Part shown: positions 9,262 to 19,102 of the stretch, piece after piece
How positions within the stretch are numbered: the stretch's first letter is position 1
Layout: each line of letters begins with the position of its first letter
DNA from: a bacterium UBP7_UBA7824
GTDB taxonomy: Bacteria; UBP7; UBA6624
NCBI GenBank assembly: GCA_002501535.1
Contig: DLTY01000025.1
Coordinates: 1-39,701 of the forward strand
Length of the DNA: 39,701 nucleotides
Reading direction: 5' to 3'
Position numbers and translations under genes: made by a program
Notes under the pieces: generated by a model
The model's database searches: none
What the model saw: the letters and a program-made list of their open reading frames with translations, nothing else
What the model was told of the DNA's origin: nothing

Positions 9262-10158
9262 ATGAAAAAATTTTTTTTAGTCTTGCTGCCAATGATTTTT
9301 TTTGGCTGCAAGCCAAGCGTTAATGACGAAGGGGCTTCCCAGGTTCAAGTAAGAGAAGTTCAGGTTCCAGATGCAAGCATTGAGGAAGAAGAAAAAGGAG
9401 TAGAGGTTATGAGTGAGAATAATCCAATAGCAAGAATTAATACAAACATGGGAGAGATCGTTATTGAGCTGTATGAAGATGCAGCACCAAATACGGTTGC
9501 AAATTTTGTTTCTCTTGCAGAGTCAGGCTTTTATAAGGATGTGATTTTTCACAGAATCATCAAAGGTTTTATGGCACAGGGTGGGGATCCAACTGGAACA
9601 GGAACTGGCGGTCCTGGCTACAGATTTGCTGATGAGATTAACGCTATAGCATTAGGCCTTGATAAAGAGAAAGAAATTGGACAAAGTCAAATGCAGGCTG
9701 CACAAAGAGAGGTTTTTCAAAAATATGGAGTGGATTCTCAGGAAAAACTTAATGAGCTTGTCGCTGAAATTGGTGAAGAGAAGCTTATGAAAGAGATCAT
9801 GGATGCTGCAAATGCTTTAGCGACAGGTGAATCCAAAATGGATGGATTGGTATCTGATGGTTACTCTTTTGATGACTCCTTACCTTCTGTCGCCGTTGCA
9901 TATGGAACAATAGCAATGGCAAATGCTGGCCCAAACACAAATGGAAGTCAGTTCTTCATCAATCACAAAGATAATTTTTTCCTTAACGGAAAACATACTG
10001 CTTTTGGCATGGTTATTGAAGGCATGGATGTTATTGATAGGATTTGCAACCTTCCTACAGACGGAAGAGATAGACCCGTTGAGGATGTCAAAATGCAGGA
10101 AGTGACTATCGAGAATAAAAGAGACCATGATTACACTGTAGTCAAAATAGAAGACTAA
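9262..10158 (+). CDS. Cyclophilin-type peptidyl-prolyl isomerase lipoprotein
   Basis: A 298-residue prolyl isomerase anchored as a lipoprotein. The ATG at 9262 is preferred because it gives a textbook lipoprotein signal: MKKFFLVLLPMIFFGC with the lipobox cysteine at residue 16. A charged linker (residues 17-55) leads to a cyclophilin domain (56-285). Active-site residues are complete: HRIIKGFMAQGGD (R98, F103, Q106), NTNGSQFFI (F231) and NGKHTAFG (H245). Between RFADE and YGTIAMANAG there is an insert of about 85 residues, mostly helical and charged, which enlarges one loop of the barrel; comparable inserts occur in some bacterial cyclophilins. Expected role: folding of secreted or envelope proteins. 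It follows the other cyclophilin by 10 bases. Confidence 0.9.
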   Translation: MKKFFLVLLPMIFFGCKPSVNDEGASQVQVREVQVPDASIEEEEKGVEVMSENNPIARINTNMGEIVIELYEDAAPNTVANFVSLAESGFYKDVIFHRIIKGFMAQGGDPTGTGTGGPGYRFADEINAIALGLDKEKEIGQSQMQAAQREVFQKYGVDSQEKLNELVAEIGEEKLMKEIMDAANALATGESKMDGLVSDGYSFDDSLPSVAVAYGTIAMANAGPNTNGSQFFINHKDNFFLNGKHTAFGMVIEGMDVIDRICNLPTDGRDRPVEDVKMQEVTIENKRDHDYTVVKIED

Positions 10159-10171
10159 CTATAGTTTTTTT

Positions 10172-10242
10172 TGGGGAATCGTCTAAGGGCAAGACACCGG
10201 TCTCTGGAACCGGGAATCTAGGTTCGAATCCTAGTTCCCCAG
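10172..10242 (+). tRNA. tRNA-Gln (anticodon CUG)
   Basis: The cloverleaf is complete: acceptor TGGGGAA pairs with TTCCCCA (10235-10241), discriminator G at 10242. The anticodon stem CCGGT/ACCGG (10197-10201/10209-10213) frames loop CTCTGGA with anticodon CTG at 10204-10206, reading CAG. The T arm is CTAGG-TTCGAAT-CCTAG. The weak U1-A72 first pair is the known identity feature of bacterial glutamine tRNAs. CCA is not encoded. The last 12 bases also encode the C-terminus and stop of the convergent gene on the minus strand. Confidence 0.96.
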
Positions 10243-10881
10243 TTTCTTGAAGCCGGGAGTGTTTTCTGGTCTTGCATATTCGTATTCATGTGTTTTCTCT
10301 AGTTTGTAATACTGATTCAGTCCTCCTATTCCGCAGATGTTTCCTTTTTCAAGGTTTATATATCCACGATCATCAATAATTAAATCAGAAATGGAAAGGA
10401 TTTTTATTTCTCCTATTATCAATATTGTTTGATTTTTTTCTATCTTCACACTTTCGAGATGTCGCATACCTATTTTTATGGGACTGGTTTTGACAAATGG
10501 TACTGGGAATTCAGAAAGATATTCTGGTTCTAAGTTGCATCTTTCAAACTCATCAATATCATCTTCAAATTTGGCTGATGTGTAATGAGCTCTTTTAGCT
10601 ATATCGTTAGTAATTGAGTTAATCGTGTAAAAGCCGTTTTCCTCTATATTTTCTAAAGTATGTCTTCTAATCTCTGCTGTTGGCCTCGATATAAAACCAA
10701 TTAATCCAGGATCGCTTCCTAGATGCACTATTGAACTCATGATTGCACAGTTCTGAATTTCATGTTTTTTATTTAGAGTCCCAATTAAATTTGCTGGCTT
10801 TACTCCAGTTATCCCATTTATGATGTTAAGCCTTTTTATTCGATCCATTTTTTTTAAGTCTTTATTGTTGTATTTTGGCAT
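10231..10881 (-). CDS. Flavin reductase-like (FMN-binding split barrel) protein
   Basis: A 216-residue protein of the flavin reductase/DIM6-NtaB family, which binds FMN in a split barrel and either reduces flavin with NAD(P)H or uses it directly. Supporting segments are GVKPANLIGT near the N-terminus, NCAIMSSIVHLGSDPGLIGF, the phosphate-binding TAEIRRHTLENIEENGFYTIN, and an ending GNICGIGGLNQYYKLE, all in the usual order. The start lies 3 bases after the stop of the MORN-like gene, so it is the third gene of the thiC transcript. The last four codons and the stop lie inside the acceptor and T arm of the opposite-strand tRNA-Gln. The true substrate is unknown. Confidence 0.82.
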   Translation of the reverse strand: MPKYNNKDLKKMDRIKRLNIINGITGVKPANLIGTLNKKHEIQNCAIMSSIVHLGSDPGLIGFISRPTAEIRRHTLENIEENGFYTINSITNDIAKRAHYTSAKFEDDIDEFERCNLEPEYLSEFPVPFVKTSPIKIGMRHLESVKIEKNQTILIIGEIKILSISDLIIDDRGYINLEKGNICGIGGLNQYYKLEKTHEYEYARPENTPGFKKLGN

Positions 10882-10884
10882 TTT

Positions 10885-13484
<2,600 letters not shown>

Positions 13485-13492
13485 CATTAGCG

Positions 13493-13498
13493 ATTCTA
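13493..13498 (-). promoter_or_regulatory. Possible -10 box for the thiC transcript
   Basis: TAGAAT on the minus strand lies 8 bases upstream of the first base of the TPP aptamer, which would place the transcription start right at the aptamer. No good -35 sequence is found about 17 bases further upstream, and the divergent gene starts at 13517. A weak assignment based on position. Confidence 0.35.
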
Positions 13499-13516
13499 AA
13501 ACAAAAGATTTGAGCT

Positions 13517-14395
13517 ATGATTTTATTCGTCATGAAAAAGTTTAAAAGAATATTTCTTATTTTGTTGGCATTTTTAACAATTACCCCGCTTGTTGATCGT
13601 TTAACTGATTATGCTCAAAATCCTGCAGATGCATACCTTGATGTTGCAGTTGAAAAAGCGAGGAGTGCATTTTTAACGTTAACAGCAATGAAAAGCATTT
13701 TAGCGATTGTTGAAGGTAGTGATATTGAAACAGGGGTTAGGTTTGGTGTTTTGGGCCAGAGTGCAGATGTTACATTAGATATAGAGGCGGGTGATTTTGC
13801 AGAGCCAACTTATGACTTAGTAGACAAAGCGTGGAACATAACCTTAATTTCATGGATTGCAATTGAGATTGAAAGAATGTTATTGCAATTTTCAGATTTG
13901 AAATTTTCTAACATGCTTTTGTTTTTTGGTTTTTTAGGCTTGTTCTATGTCTCTTTACAAAAGAGAAAAACAAAAAAAATTGATATTTATAAAATTTCGA
14001 TTTTTATATTAATTTTTGGATTTGCTCTAAAGTTTCTTTTCCCCACAACTGTTTTAACGTCTCAAAAAATATCTACCTCCCTGACAGAGAAAAGCCTTCA
14101 GGAGTCTCAAAAAGCTTTGGATAACAAGGTCCAAGAGTTAAATGGTTTAGGGGAGATCTATAACTCAGAAGCAAATGCGGTTGAAAAATATGATCAGATT
14201 TCAGCCTGGCTACAAAAGCATGATGCATCTTTTTGGCAACAGTATTCATCCCAGATAGTAAAACATACTATGCTTTTAGCTGCCATTTTTTTATTAGATG
14301 CAATAATCCTGCCAATAGTATCCTTGTTATTTATATGGCATTTGCTAAAAAGATTCTTTAATTGGCTTTTGGATTTTTCAGTATCGTTAAATTAG
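13517..14395 (+). CDS. Unknown membrane protein with coiled-coil segment
   Basis: A 292-residue protein I do not recognise. It has an N-terminal hydrophobic segment preceded by lysines (FLILLAFLTITPLV, signal anchor or signal peptide), an extracytoplasmic stretch of about 85 residues, two adjacent hydrophobic helices (about 135-150 and 160-180), a polar region likely to be helical (about 185-245, rich in Gln, Glu and Lys) and a final hydrophobic hairpin (about 252-282). A second in-frame ATG at 13532 (MKKFKRIF) could be the true start and gives a more typical signal sequence. It is divergent from thiC with little room for a promoter and its stop overlaps the convergent gene by 4 bases. No link to thiamin is visible. 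Confidence 0.7.
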   Translation: MILFVMKKFKRIFLILLAFLTITPLVDRLTDYAQNPADAYLDVAVEKARSAFLTLTAMKSILAIVEGSDIETGVRFGVLGQSADVTLDIEAGDFAEPTYDLVDKAWNITLISWIAIEIERMLLQFSDLKFSNMLLFFGFLGLFYVSLQKRKTKKIDIYKISIFILIFGFALKFLFPTTVLTSQKISTSLTEKSLQESQKALDNKVQELNGLGEIYNSEANAVEKYDQISAWLQKHDASFWQQYSSQIVKHTMLLAAIFLLDAIILPIVSLLFIWHLLKRFFNWLLDFSVSLN

Positions 14396-15138
14396 TCTTG
14401 ATGGTCAAGAGGTTTTTGACCTCTAGATTCTCTTAGTTTGTTCATTTGAACCCTTGCTCTTTCCAAGTCTTTTTTGCTTACTTTGTATTGCTCTTTCCTG
14501 TCTTCCCAATTTTCAAAAGAGGCAATGTTTTTATTTATTACAGCAACTGCTTCATCTATGAATTCCGGTTGAGAGTCTTTAAAAACTCTAACGCCTGTTA
14601 GCCCATGTTCAAAAAGTTCTAAATAATGTCTTGTATATGTTGTGACAACTTTTTTACGATAGGTGATTATTCCTAAGAGGCATAAGGTTAATCCAACCCA
14701 GGCAAGCACAGGTAATGAAGCCTGTTCTTGCTGGGGCTCCCTTAAAAGCATTCCAGCTATTGAGGTTAAAAGTCCACATGCAATCATCACTCCGCCTTTT
14801 GATGAATCTGGAGATTGGTGGGTTCTTTTGTAATTTTTTTGAGTTCTTCTAGCACTGCTTGTTGGTTTTACAGGGTATGTTTTTCCCCTGTTAATAATTC
14901 TTGTTCTAGTAGCAAGAAGTCCATTTTTATCCAAAAGAACTGTATCCCCTTCGTAAATGTCAATATTTTTTTGATCTAGCAATACCTCTAAAGCTTCTTT
15001 CAGTTTTTTTTCTTTTATGTAACCTTTTTCGACTAGAAGCTGTCCAATCTTTCTTCCAGACCGTGGTAGTTCTGATAAAACTTCTGATAGCTGTACTTCA
15101 GAAATTAATTTTTGCTCGACTAAAAAATCACCTAGCAT
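14392..15138 (-). CDS. MshEN-domain membrane protein with DUF6232-like part
   Basis: A 248-residue protein starting LGDFLVEQKLISEVQLSEVL, the pattern of the MshEN (GspE/PilB N-terminal) domain, with a second half-repeat GQLLVEKGYIKEKKLKEAL; MshEN domains often bind c-di-GMP or act as adaptors. Residues 65-95 (VLLDKNGLLATRTRIINRGK) and 165-205, separated by two hydrophobic helices (about 115-160), resemble the DUF6232 layout of a split PH-like domain interrupted by a membrane hairpin. There is no secretion ATPase in the protein or nearby. The start is well supported by GGGAGG eight bases before the ATG. The DUF6232 likeness is from memory and moderate; the fusion is unusual. Confidence 0.7.
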   Translation of the reverse strand: MLGDFLVEQKLISEVQLSEVLSELPRSGRKIGQLLVEKGYIKEKKLKEALEVLLDQKNIDIYEGDTVLLDKNGLLATRTRIINRGKTYPVKPTSSARRTQKNYKRTHQSPDSSKGGVMIACGLLTSIAGMLLREPQQEQASLPVLAWVGLTLCLLGIITYRKKVVTTYTRHYLELFEHGLTGVRVFKDSQPEFIDEAVAVINKNIASFENWEDRKEQYKVSKKDLERARVQMNKLRESRGQKPLDHQD

Positions 15139-15183
15139 AATTTACCTCCCGGCAATCACTACCTAAAACTTCAATTTAAAGTC

Positions 15184-15201
15184 TAGCATATAAATATGCT
15201 A
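15184..15201. repeat. Perfect inverted repeat, possible operator
   Basis: TAGCATAT-AA-ATATGCTA is a perfect 8-base inverted repeat with a 2-base centre. It sits between the stop of the trans-sulfuration gene and the start of the MshEN-domain gene, both on the minus strand, about 45-65 bases upstream of the latter's ATG. There is no U-run after it in the direction of transcription, so an operator is more plausible than a terminator. The sequence is very AT-rich and chance is possible. Confidence 0.35.
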
Positions 15202-15213
15202 ATAAAGGTTTTT

Positions 15214-16485
15214 TTATATTGAACCGAAAGCAGCTTCAAGATCTTTTTTAAGATCTTTAGGAGACTCTAACCCTACAGATAATCTAATGCCGTTTTGATC
15301 AAGATTATTTTTAAGTTTTTCTTCCTCTGGAATTACAGAGTGAGTCATTGAGAATGGACATTCTATAAGTGTTTTTATATTGCCAAGTGAGACTGCTAAT
15401 GTTATTGAGTATGAATTTTTAGCTATAAAATTCACAAATTTTGAACCTACATCTTGTTTGTTGCTTTCAATTTCAAAATAAATCATAAATCCTGGAAAAA
15501 AATTACCTTCCGGATCCTGCATTTGGCTTTTTGCAATTTTTCGATCTTCGAAACTTTTCAAACCTGGCCATTTAACGTATTTGACCTTAGGGTGAGACTC
15601 GAGATATTTTGCAATCTCCCTAGCGCTCTCTTGTTGTTTTTGTACCCTTAGCGGAAGTGTCGGGATTCCATAAGTAAGAATGCTCCATGCTGATCTTGAG
15701 CTAAGCATTCCTCCAAAGTCTTTTCTTTTGATTTGTAATTTGGAATAAATCTCATCTGGAACGATAGTTGCTCCAGCTGTGTCTGTTCCATATCCACCAA
15801 TTGCTTTTGTAAGGCTGTGTATAACAATGTCTGCACCGTGACTTATTGGCCTTTGCCCCCAAGGTGTCATGAAAGTATTATCAACTATTAGGTAAATTTT
15901 ATTTTCACTATCCCTCTTAGCATTTTCTTTTTTCACTATTGATGCTATTGATGCTATGTCCATCATTTCAAGTGTGGGGTTCAAGGGGGTTTCTAGGTAT
16001 ATTATTCTTGTTCCTTCTGTTATGTTTTTTTTAATCTCTTCAAGATTACACATGTTAACCCTGGTAACATTTATGTTTAGATCTGAAAAACTGTCTCTTA
16101 GTAAAGAGTCGGTACATCCATAAAGTATGTGATGGGTAATAATTCTTTGCCCTGATTTGACTAATGCAAGTAAAGTTGTTGATATTGCAGCCATTCCACT
16201 TGCAAATGTAAGGGCTTTATCTCCACCTTCTGCTTCAGCAAGTCTCTGTTCAAGCATCATGGTTGTAGGTTCTTCTAATCTGTCATATATATAGATTGGT
16301 TCATTGTTTTTATTGTTTGCGTATTCCTCAAAACCCATCGATCCTCTTTCGCTTGAATCAAGCCTGAAAGTGCTATTTGATGATAGTGGCGGTACAACAT
16401 TATGAGAATAGTCCCACACTGATGTTTTCATTTCGCCATGAATTAATCTAGATTCCTTGCTGTATCTTTTAGAATTTTTAGACAT
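15214..16485 (-). CDS. Trans-sulfuration PLP enzyme, probably methionine gamma-lyase
   Basis: A 423-residue cystathionine/methionine PLP-dependent enzyme. Signatures: SGMAAISTTLLAL (PLP phosphate site), ETPLNPTLE, IVDNTFMTP (Asp202 on the pyridine nitrogen) and HSLTKAIGG with the Schiff-base lysine K227. Residues 122-125 are YGCT; the cysteine is characteristic of methionine gamma-lyases, whereas cystathionine gamma-synthases and O-acetylhomoserine sulfhydrylases usually have YGGT. The likely reaction is methionine to methanethiol, 2-oxobutyrate and ammonia. ATG at 16485 is chosen over a TTG three codons upstream; neither has a clear Shine-Dalgarno. No other methionine gene is near. A cystathionine lyase or synthase activity cannot be excluded. 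Confidence 0.85.
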   Translation of the reverse strand: MSKNSKRYSKESRLIHGEMKTSVWDYSHNVVPPLSSNSTFRLDSSERGSMGFEEYANNKNNEPIYIYDRLEEPTTMMLEQRLAEAEGGDKALTFASGMAAISTTLLALVKSGQRIITHHILYGCTDSLLRDSFSDLNINVTRVNMCNLEEIKKNITEGTRIIYLETPLNPTLEMMDIASIASIVKKENAKRDSENKIYLIVDNTFMTPWGQRPISHGADIVIHSLTKAIGGYGTDTAGATIVPDEIYSKLQIKRKDFGGMLSSRSAWSILTYGIPTLPLRVQKQQESAREIAKYLESHPKVKYVKWPGLKSFEDRKIAKSQMQDPEGNFFPGFMIYFEIESNKQDVGSKFVNFIAKNSYSITLAVSLGNIKTLIECPFSMTHSVIPEEEKLKNNLDQNGIRLSVGLESPKDLKKDLEAAFGSI

Positions 16486-16531
16486 AGTAAGCAATCATAA
16501 TATTGGTTTTATGTTTTGTTTGCATTTTTTA

Positions 16532-16603
16532 GGCCCGTTCGTCTAACGGATAGGACGCCACCCTCTCAAGGTGGAAATAGGGGTTCGATTCCCCTACGGG
16601 CTG
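16532..16603 (+). tRNA. tRNA-Glu (anticodon CUC)
   Basis: Acceptor GGCCCGT pairs with ACGGGCT (16596-16602), with a G1-U72 wobble at the end, and discriminator G at 16603. The D arm matches bacterial glutamate tRNAs (TTCGTCTAACGGATAGGAC). Anticodon stem CCACC/GGTGG encloses CTCTCAA, giving anticodon CTC at 16565-16567, reading GAG. T arm AGGGG-TTCGATT-CCCCT. CCA is not encoded. It lies 7 bases before the next gene. Confidence 0.95.
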
Positions 16604-16610
16604 TTAAATT

Positions 16611-17081
16611 ATGATTAATAAAGATCAGGTGTTAGATGCTCAAGATAAATGGGCAGCAGGTGTAGTAAAAATTGGCTTATTAAAAGATAGTAGAGCGGAA
16701 TGTGAGTCTTTTGCGAATAATTTTTTAGACGAAAAGTACGCTTTTGAGTTAGGTCCTTTGTTGTTTAAGCCTACCAAATGCGAAGAGAAACAATTCAGAA
16801 CTACAAAATCACAAGCATTGTCTTATTTCATCGCAGGTGAAGATAGGGAGTGTCAAGAAGATAAAGGATTTGCTTTAGAGCCTTGGAGCAATGTAAGATT
16901 TGAAAATTTAAGCTTTATCCTAGAAGAGGACAGGGCTATCGCAATGGGCAATTATTTTTTTACCAACCTAGAAGGTGATGAAATTAAAGTTGAATATACA
17001 TTTGGTTACAAGTTGATTAATGGAATTTTAAAAATTGATTTACATCATTCCTCACTTCCCTTTAGAGCAAGCTCCCTATAG
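16611..17081 (+). CDS. Small NTF2/SnoaL-like protein
   Basis: A 156-residue soluble protein with no signal peptide. The pattern, an N-terminal helix with AQDKWAAGVVKIG, a loop with LLFKPTK, FRTTKSQALSYFIAG, GFALEPWSNVRFEN, AMGNYFFTN and a final VEYTFGYKLINGILKIDLHHSSLP, suits an SnoaL/CaMKII-association type cone fold. Closely similar proteins in marine bacteria are, as I recall, sometimes named phosphoribosyl-AMP cyclohydrolase, but the metal-binding Asp and Cys motifs of HisI are not present, so I do not accept that name. It begins 7 bases after tRNA-Glu and ends 46 bases before the fatty acid operon. Function unknown. Confidence 0.72.
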   Translation: MINKDQVLDAQDKWAAGVVKIGLLKDSRAECESFANNFLDEKYAFELGPLLFKPTKCEEKQFRTTKSQALSYFIAGEDRECQEDKGFALEPWSNVRFENLSFILEEDRAIAMGNYFFTNLEGDEIKVEYTFGYKLINGILKIDLHHSSLPFRASSL

Positions 17082-17127
17082 GGTTTGTAGACCCTTATTG
17101 CTGCTATAGTTTAAAATAAGCTTTCTA

Positions 17128-18120
17128 GTGATAACTATATCTTTGGATGCCATGGGTGGAGATGATGCACCTGAATCTATAGTTGAAGGTGCTTTGCTGG
17201 CATCTGAACTCAATGTCAATTTAGTTTTATTTGGTGATGAAAATAAAATTAATAAAATTTTAAATAATAGAAAATCTGACCATATAACTATTAAACATAC
17301 AGAAGAGGAAGTTAGCATGAGCGAAAAACCCATTTCTTTTCTTAAGAAGTTAAAAATGACCTCATTGGGACTTGCTACTAAATTTTCTGGTGATGATTGC
17401 TCAGATGGAACAATTTCAGCAGGCCATTCGGGTGCTTCTGTGGTTGCTGCTGCCAAGTATTTAAAGAGGAAAGATGTTAGAAAGCCAGTTTTAGGAACAT
17501 TTATACCCTCGAGTGAAAATCCAGTTTTCTTACTTGATGTTGGTGCAAATGTAGATACAAGAGCAGAAGATCTTTTGATGTTTGGAAAATTAGGAAGTGA
17601 ATTTTATAGCTTTTGGTCGGGTAAAAAAAATCCAACAGTTGGGTTGTTGAATATTGGTTCTGAAAAAGGGAAGGGCGATAAGGAGTCTATAAAAGCTTAC
17701 GAATTAATGAATGAAGCCTCGTCAGCAGGATTGTTTAATTTTGTAGGCAATATAGAAGGAAGACAGGTTGGAGGCCAGGGTGAAGAGGTAAACGTTGTTG
17801 TTTGTGATGGTTTTGTGGGTAATGTTATTTTGAAATTTGCTGAAGGTATAGCTATTTCCTTAATGGGAATGCTTGCTTCAGGCTTGAAGGAATCTGCAAA
17901 AAGTAATATTTTTATACCTTTAGCTAAAGGTGGAATAAAAAAATCACTAAAAACCATCAAGAAAAGAATGGATTATTCTGAGTATGGGGGAGCACCATTG
18001 CTTGGCTTGAAGAAACCTTTTTTCATATGCCATGGCTCTTCAAACTCGAAAGCAATATTTAATGCAATTAAACATATGAAAAATTTAATAATGAGACAAA
18101 ATGGAGAAAAAAATGATTAG
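17128..18120 (+). CDS. plsX: Phosphate acyltransferase PlsX
   Basis: A 330-residue enzyme that converts acyl-ACP and phosphate to acyl-phosphate, the first step of phosphatidic acid synthesis with PlsY. The N-terminus ISLDAMGGDDAPE is the family hallmark; others are GTISAGHSGASVVAA (usually GAVVSAGNTGALMAA), LLDVGANVD, VGLLNIGSEKGKG, GNIEGR, VVCDGFVGNVILK and YSEYGGAPLLGL. The start is GTG, with no evident Shine-Dalgarno. It is the first gene of the eight-gene fatty acid/electron-transfer operon and overlaps fabH by 8 bases. A 5-base hairpin AGGGT-TTGTAG-ACCCT lies at 17080-17095, between the preceding stop and this gene. Confidence 0.97.
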   Translation: MITISLDAMGGDDAPESIVEGALLASELNVNLVLFGDENKINKILNNRKSDHITIKHTEEEVSMSEKPISFLKKLKMTSLGLATKFSGDDCSDGTISAGHSGASVVAAAKYLKRKDVRKPVLGTFIPSSENPVFLLDVGANVDTRAEDLLMFGKLGSEFYSFWSGKKNPTVGLLNIGSEKGKGDKESIKAYELMNEASSAGLFNFVGNIEGRQVGGQGEEVNVVVCDGFVGNVILKFAEGIAISLMGMLASGLKESAKSNIFIPLAKGGIKKSLKTIKKRMDYSEYGGAPLLGLKKPFFICHGSSNSKAIFNAIKHMKNLIMRQNGEKND

Positions 18121-19102
18121 AGCTGTTATCACATCAATTGGTACATCTGTTCCTGATAAAGTTTTTACCAACGACGATTTATCTAAAGTTATGGACACTA
18201 GTGACGAATGGATAAGAGAAAGGTCAATGATTAGAGAGAGAAGGTTTGCCAGCAAGGGTGAAGGTTTAAGCAAGTATTGCGTAAGGGCTGCTGAGAAAGC
18301 TTTAAAGAAAAGAGGTGTATCTCCTGAGGATTTGGATTTAATCATTGTTGCAACTGTTACTCCAGACATGATGTTTCCAAATACAGCTAATTTAGTTCAA
18401 GACAAACTTGGAGCTATTAACGCAGGTGCTTTTGATTTAGTTAACGCTTGCCCTGGTTTTGTTTATGGTGTTTCAATGGCTTCTGGAATGATATCCTCTG
18501 GACTTCATAAGAAAATATTAGTTTGTGGTGGAGATATTATGAGCTCTATACTTGATATGAAGGATCGTTCAACATCTGTCTTATTCGGAGATGGAGCAGG
18601 GGCTGTTTTGCTAGAAGCTGAAGAAGGCGATTATGGCGTTCATGATGTTTTATTGGGTTCTGACGGTTCTGGGGGTAAATATTTATACATGCCTTCTGGA
18701 GGTTCTATAAGCCCTCCAACAAAAGAAACAGTAAGTCGAAAAGAGCATTTTGTAAGAATGGATGGAAGTAAGGTTTATAAAGTTGGAATAAGGAGATTTG
18801 TCCAGATGGTGAAAGATATTTGTGAAAAAAATTCTCTTGATCCTTCGGATATAGGTTGTCATCTTTTTCATCAGGCAAATGGTGTGATGATTGAAGCGAT
18901 TGCAAAAAGATTAAAACTTGACAAGAGCAAGTGTCCTATCAATATTGACAAATACGCTAACACTACGAATGGAACAATTCCTATATTGGCAGAAGATGCA
19001 AATAATAAAAATATGCTTAAGGATGGGGATTGGGTCTTGATGACAAGCTTTGGTGCAGGTTTTGCATGGGGTTCTGTTTTGATGAAGTGGAAAAAAATAT
19101 GA
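18113..19102 (+). CDS. fabH: Beta-ketoacyl-ACP synthase III FabH
   Basis: A 329-residue KAS III that condenses acetyl-CoA or another starter acyl-CoA with malonyl-ACP to begin fatty acid synthesis. The catalytic Cys113 is in LVNACPGFVYG, His253 and Asn256 are in HQAN, and the final Asn283 is in YANTTNG, where most FabH have GNTS. The ATG at 18113 is chosen over one at 18101 because GGAG (18103-18106) then stands at normal spacing; this gives an 8-base overlap with plsX. The 3' end overlaps fabD by four bases (ATGA). The nearby dehydrogenase and ETF genes make branched or unusual starters conceivable, but nothing in the sequence proves it. Confidence 0.96.
   Translation: MIRAVITSIGTSVPDKVFTNDDLSKVMDTSDEWIRERSMIRERRFASKGEGLSKYCVRAAEKALKKRGVSPEDLDLIIVATVTPDMMFPNTANLVQDKLGAINAGAFDLVNACPGFVYGVSMASGMISSGLHKKILVCGGDIMSSILDMKDRSTSVLFGDGAGAVLLEAEEGDYGVHDVLLGSDGSGGKYLYMPSGGSISPPTKETVSRKEHFVRMDGSKVYKVGIRRFVQMVKDICEKNSLDPSDIGCHLFHQANGVMIEAIAKRLKLDKSKCPINIDKYANTTNGTIPILAEDANNKNMLKDGDWVLMTSFGAGFAWGSVLMKWKKI

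Noticed and set aside
16611..17081. Phosphoribosyl-AMP cyclohydrolase (HisI)
   Set aside because: No HisI metal-binding motifs and no histidine synthesis genes nearby; the pattern is NTF2/SnoaL-like.
17080..17095. Hairpin AGGGT-TTGTAG-ACCCT as terminator before plsX
   Set aside because: The stem has only 5 pairs with no U-run after it; it might be a weak operator, but there is no support.
19030..19098. Earlier start for fabD at 19030
   Set aside because: The added residues lie inside fabH in another frame, and the family begins at the ATG overlapping the fabH stop.
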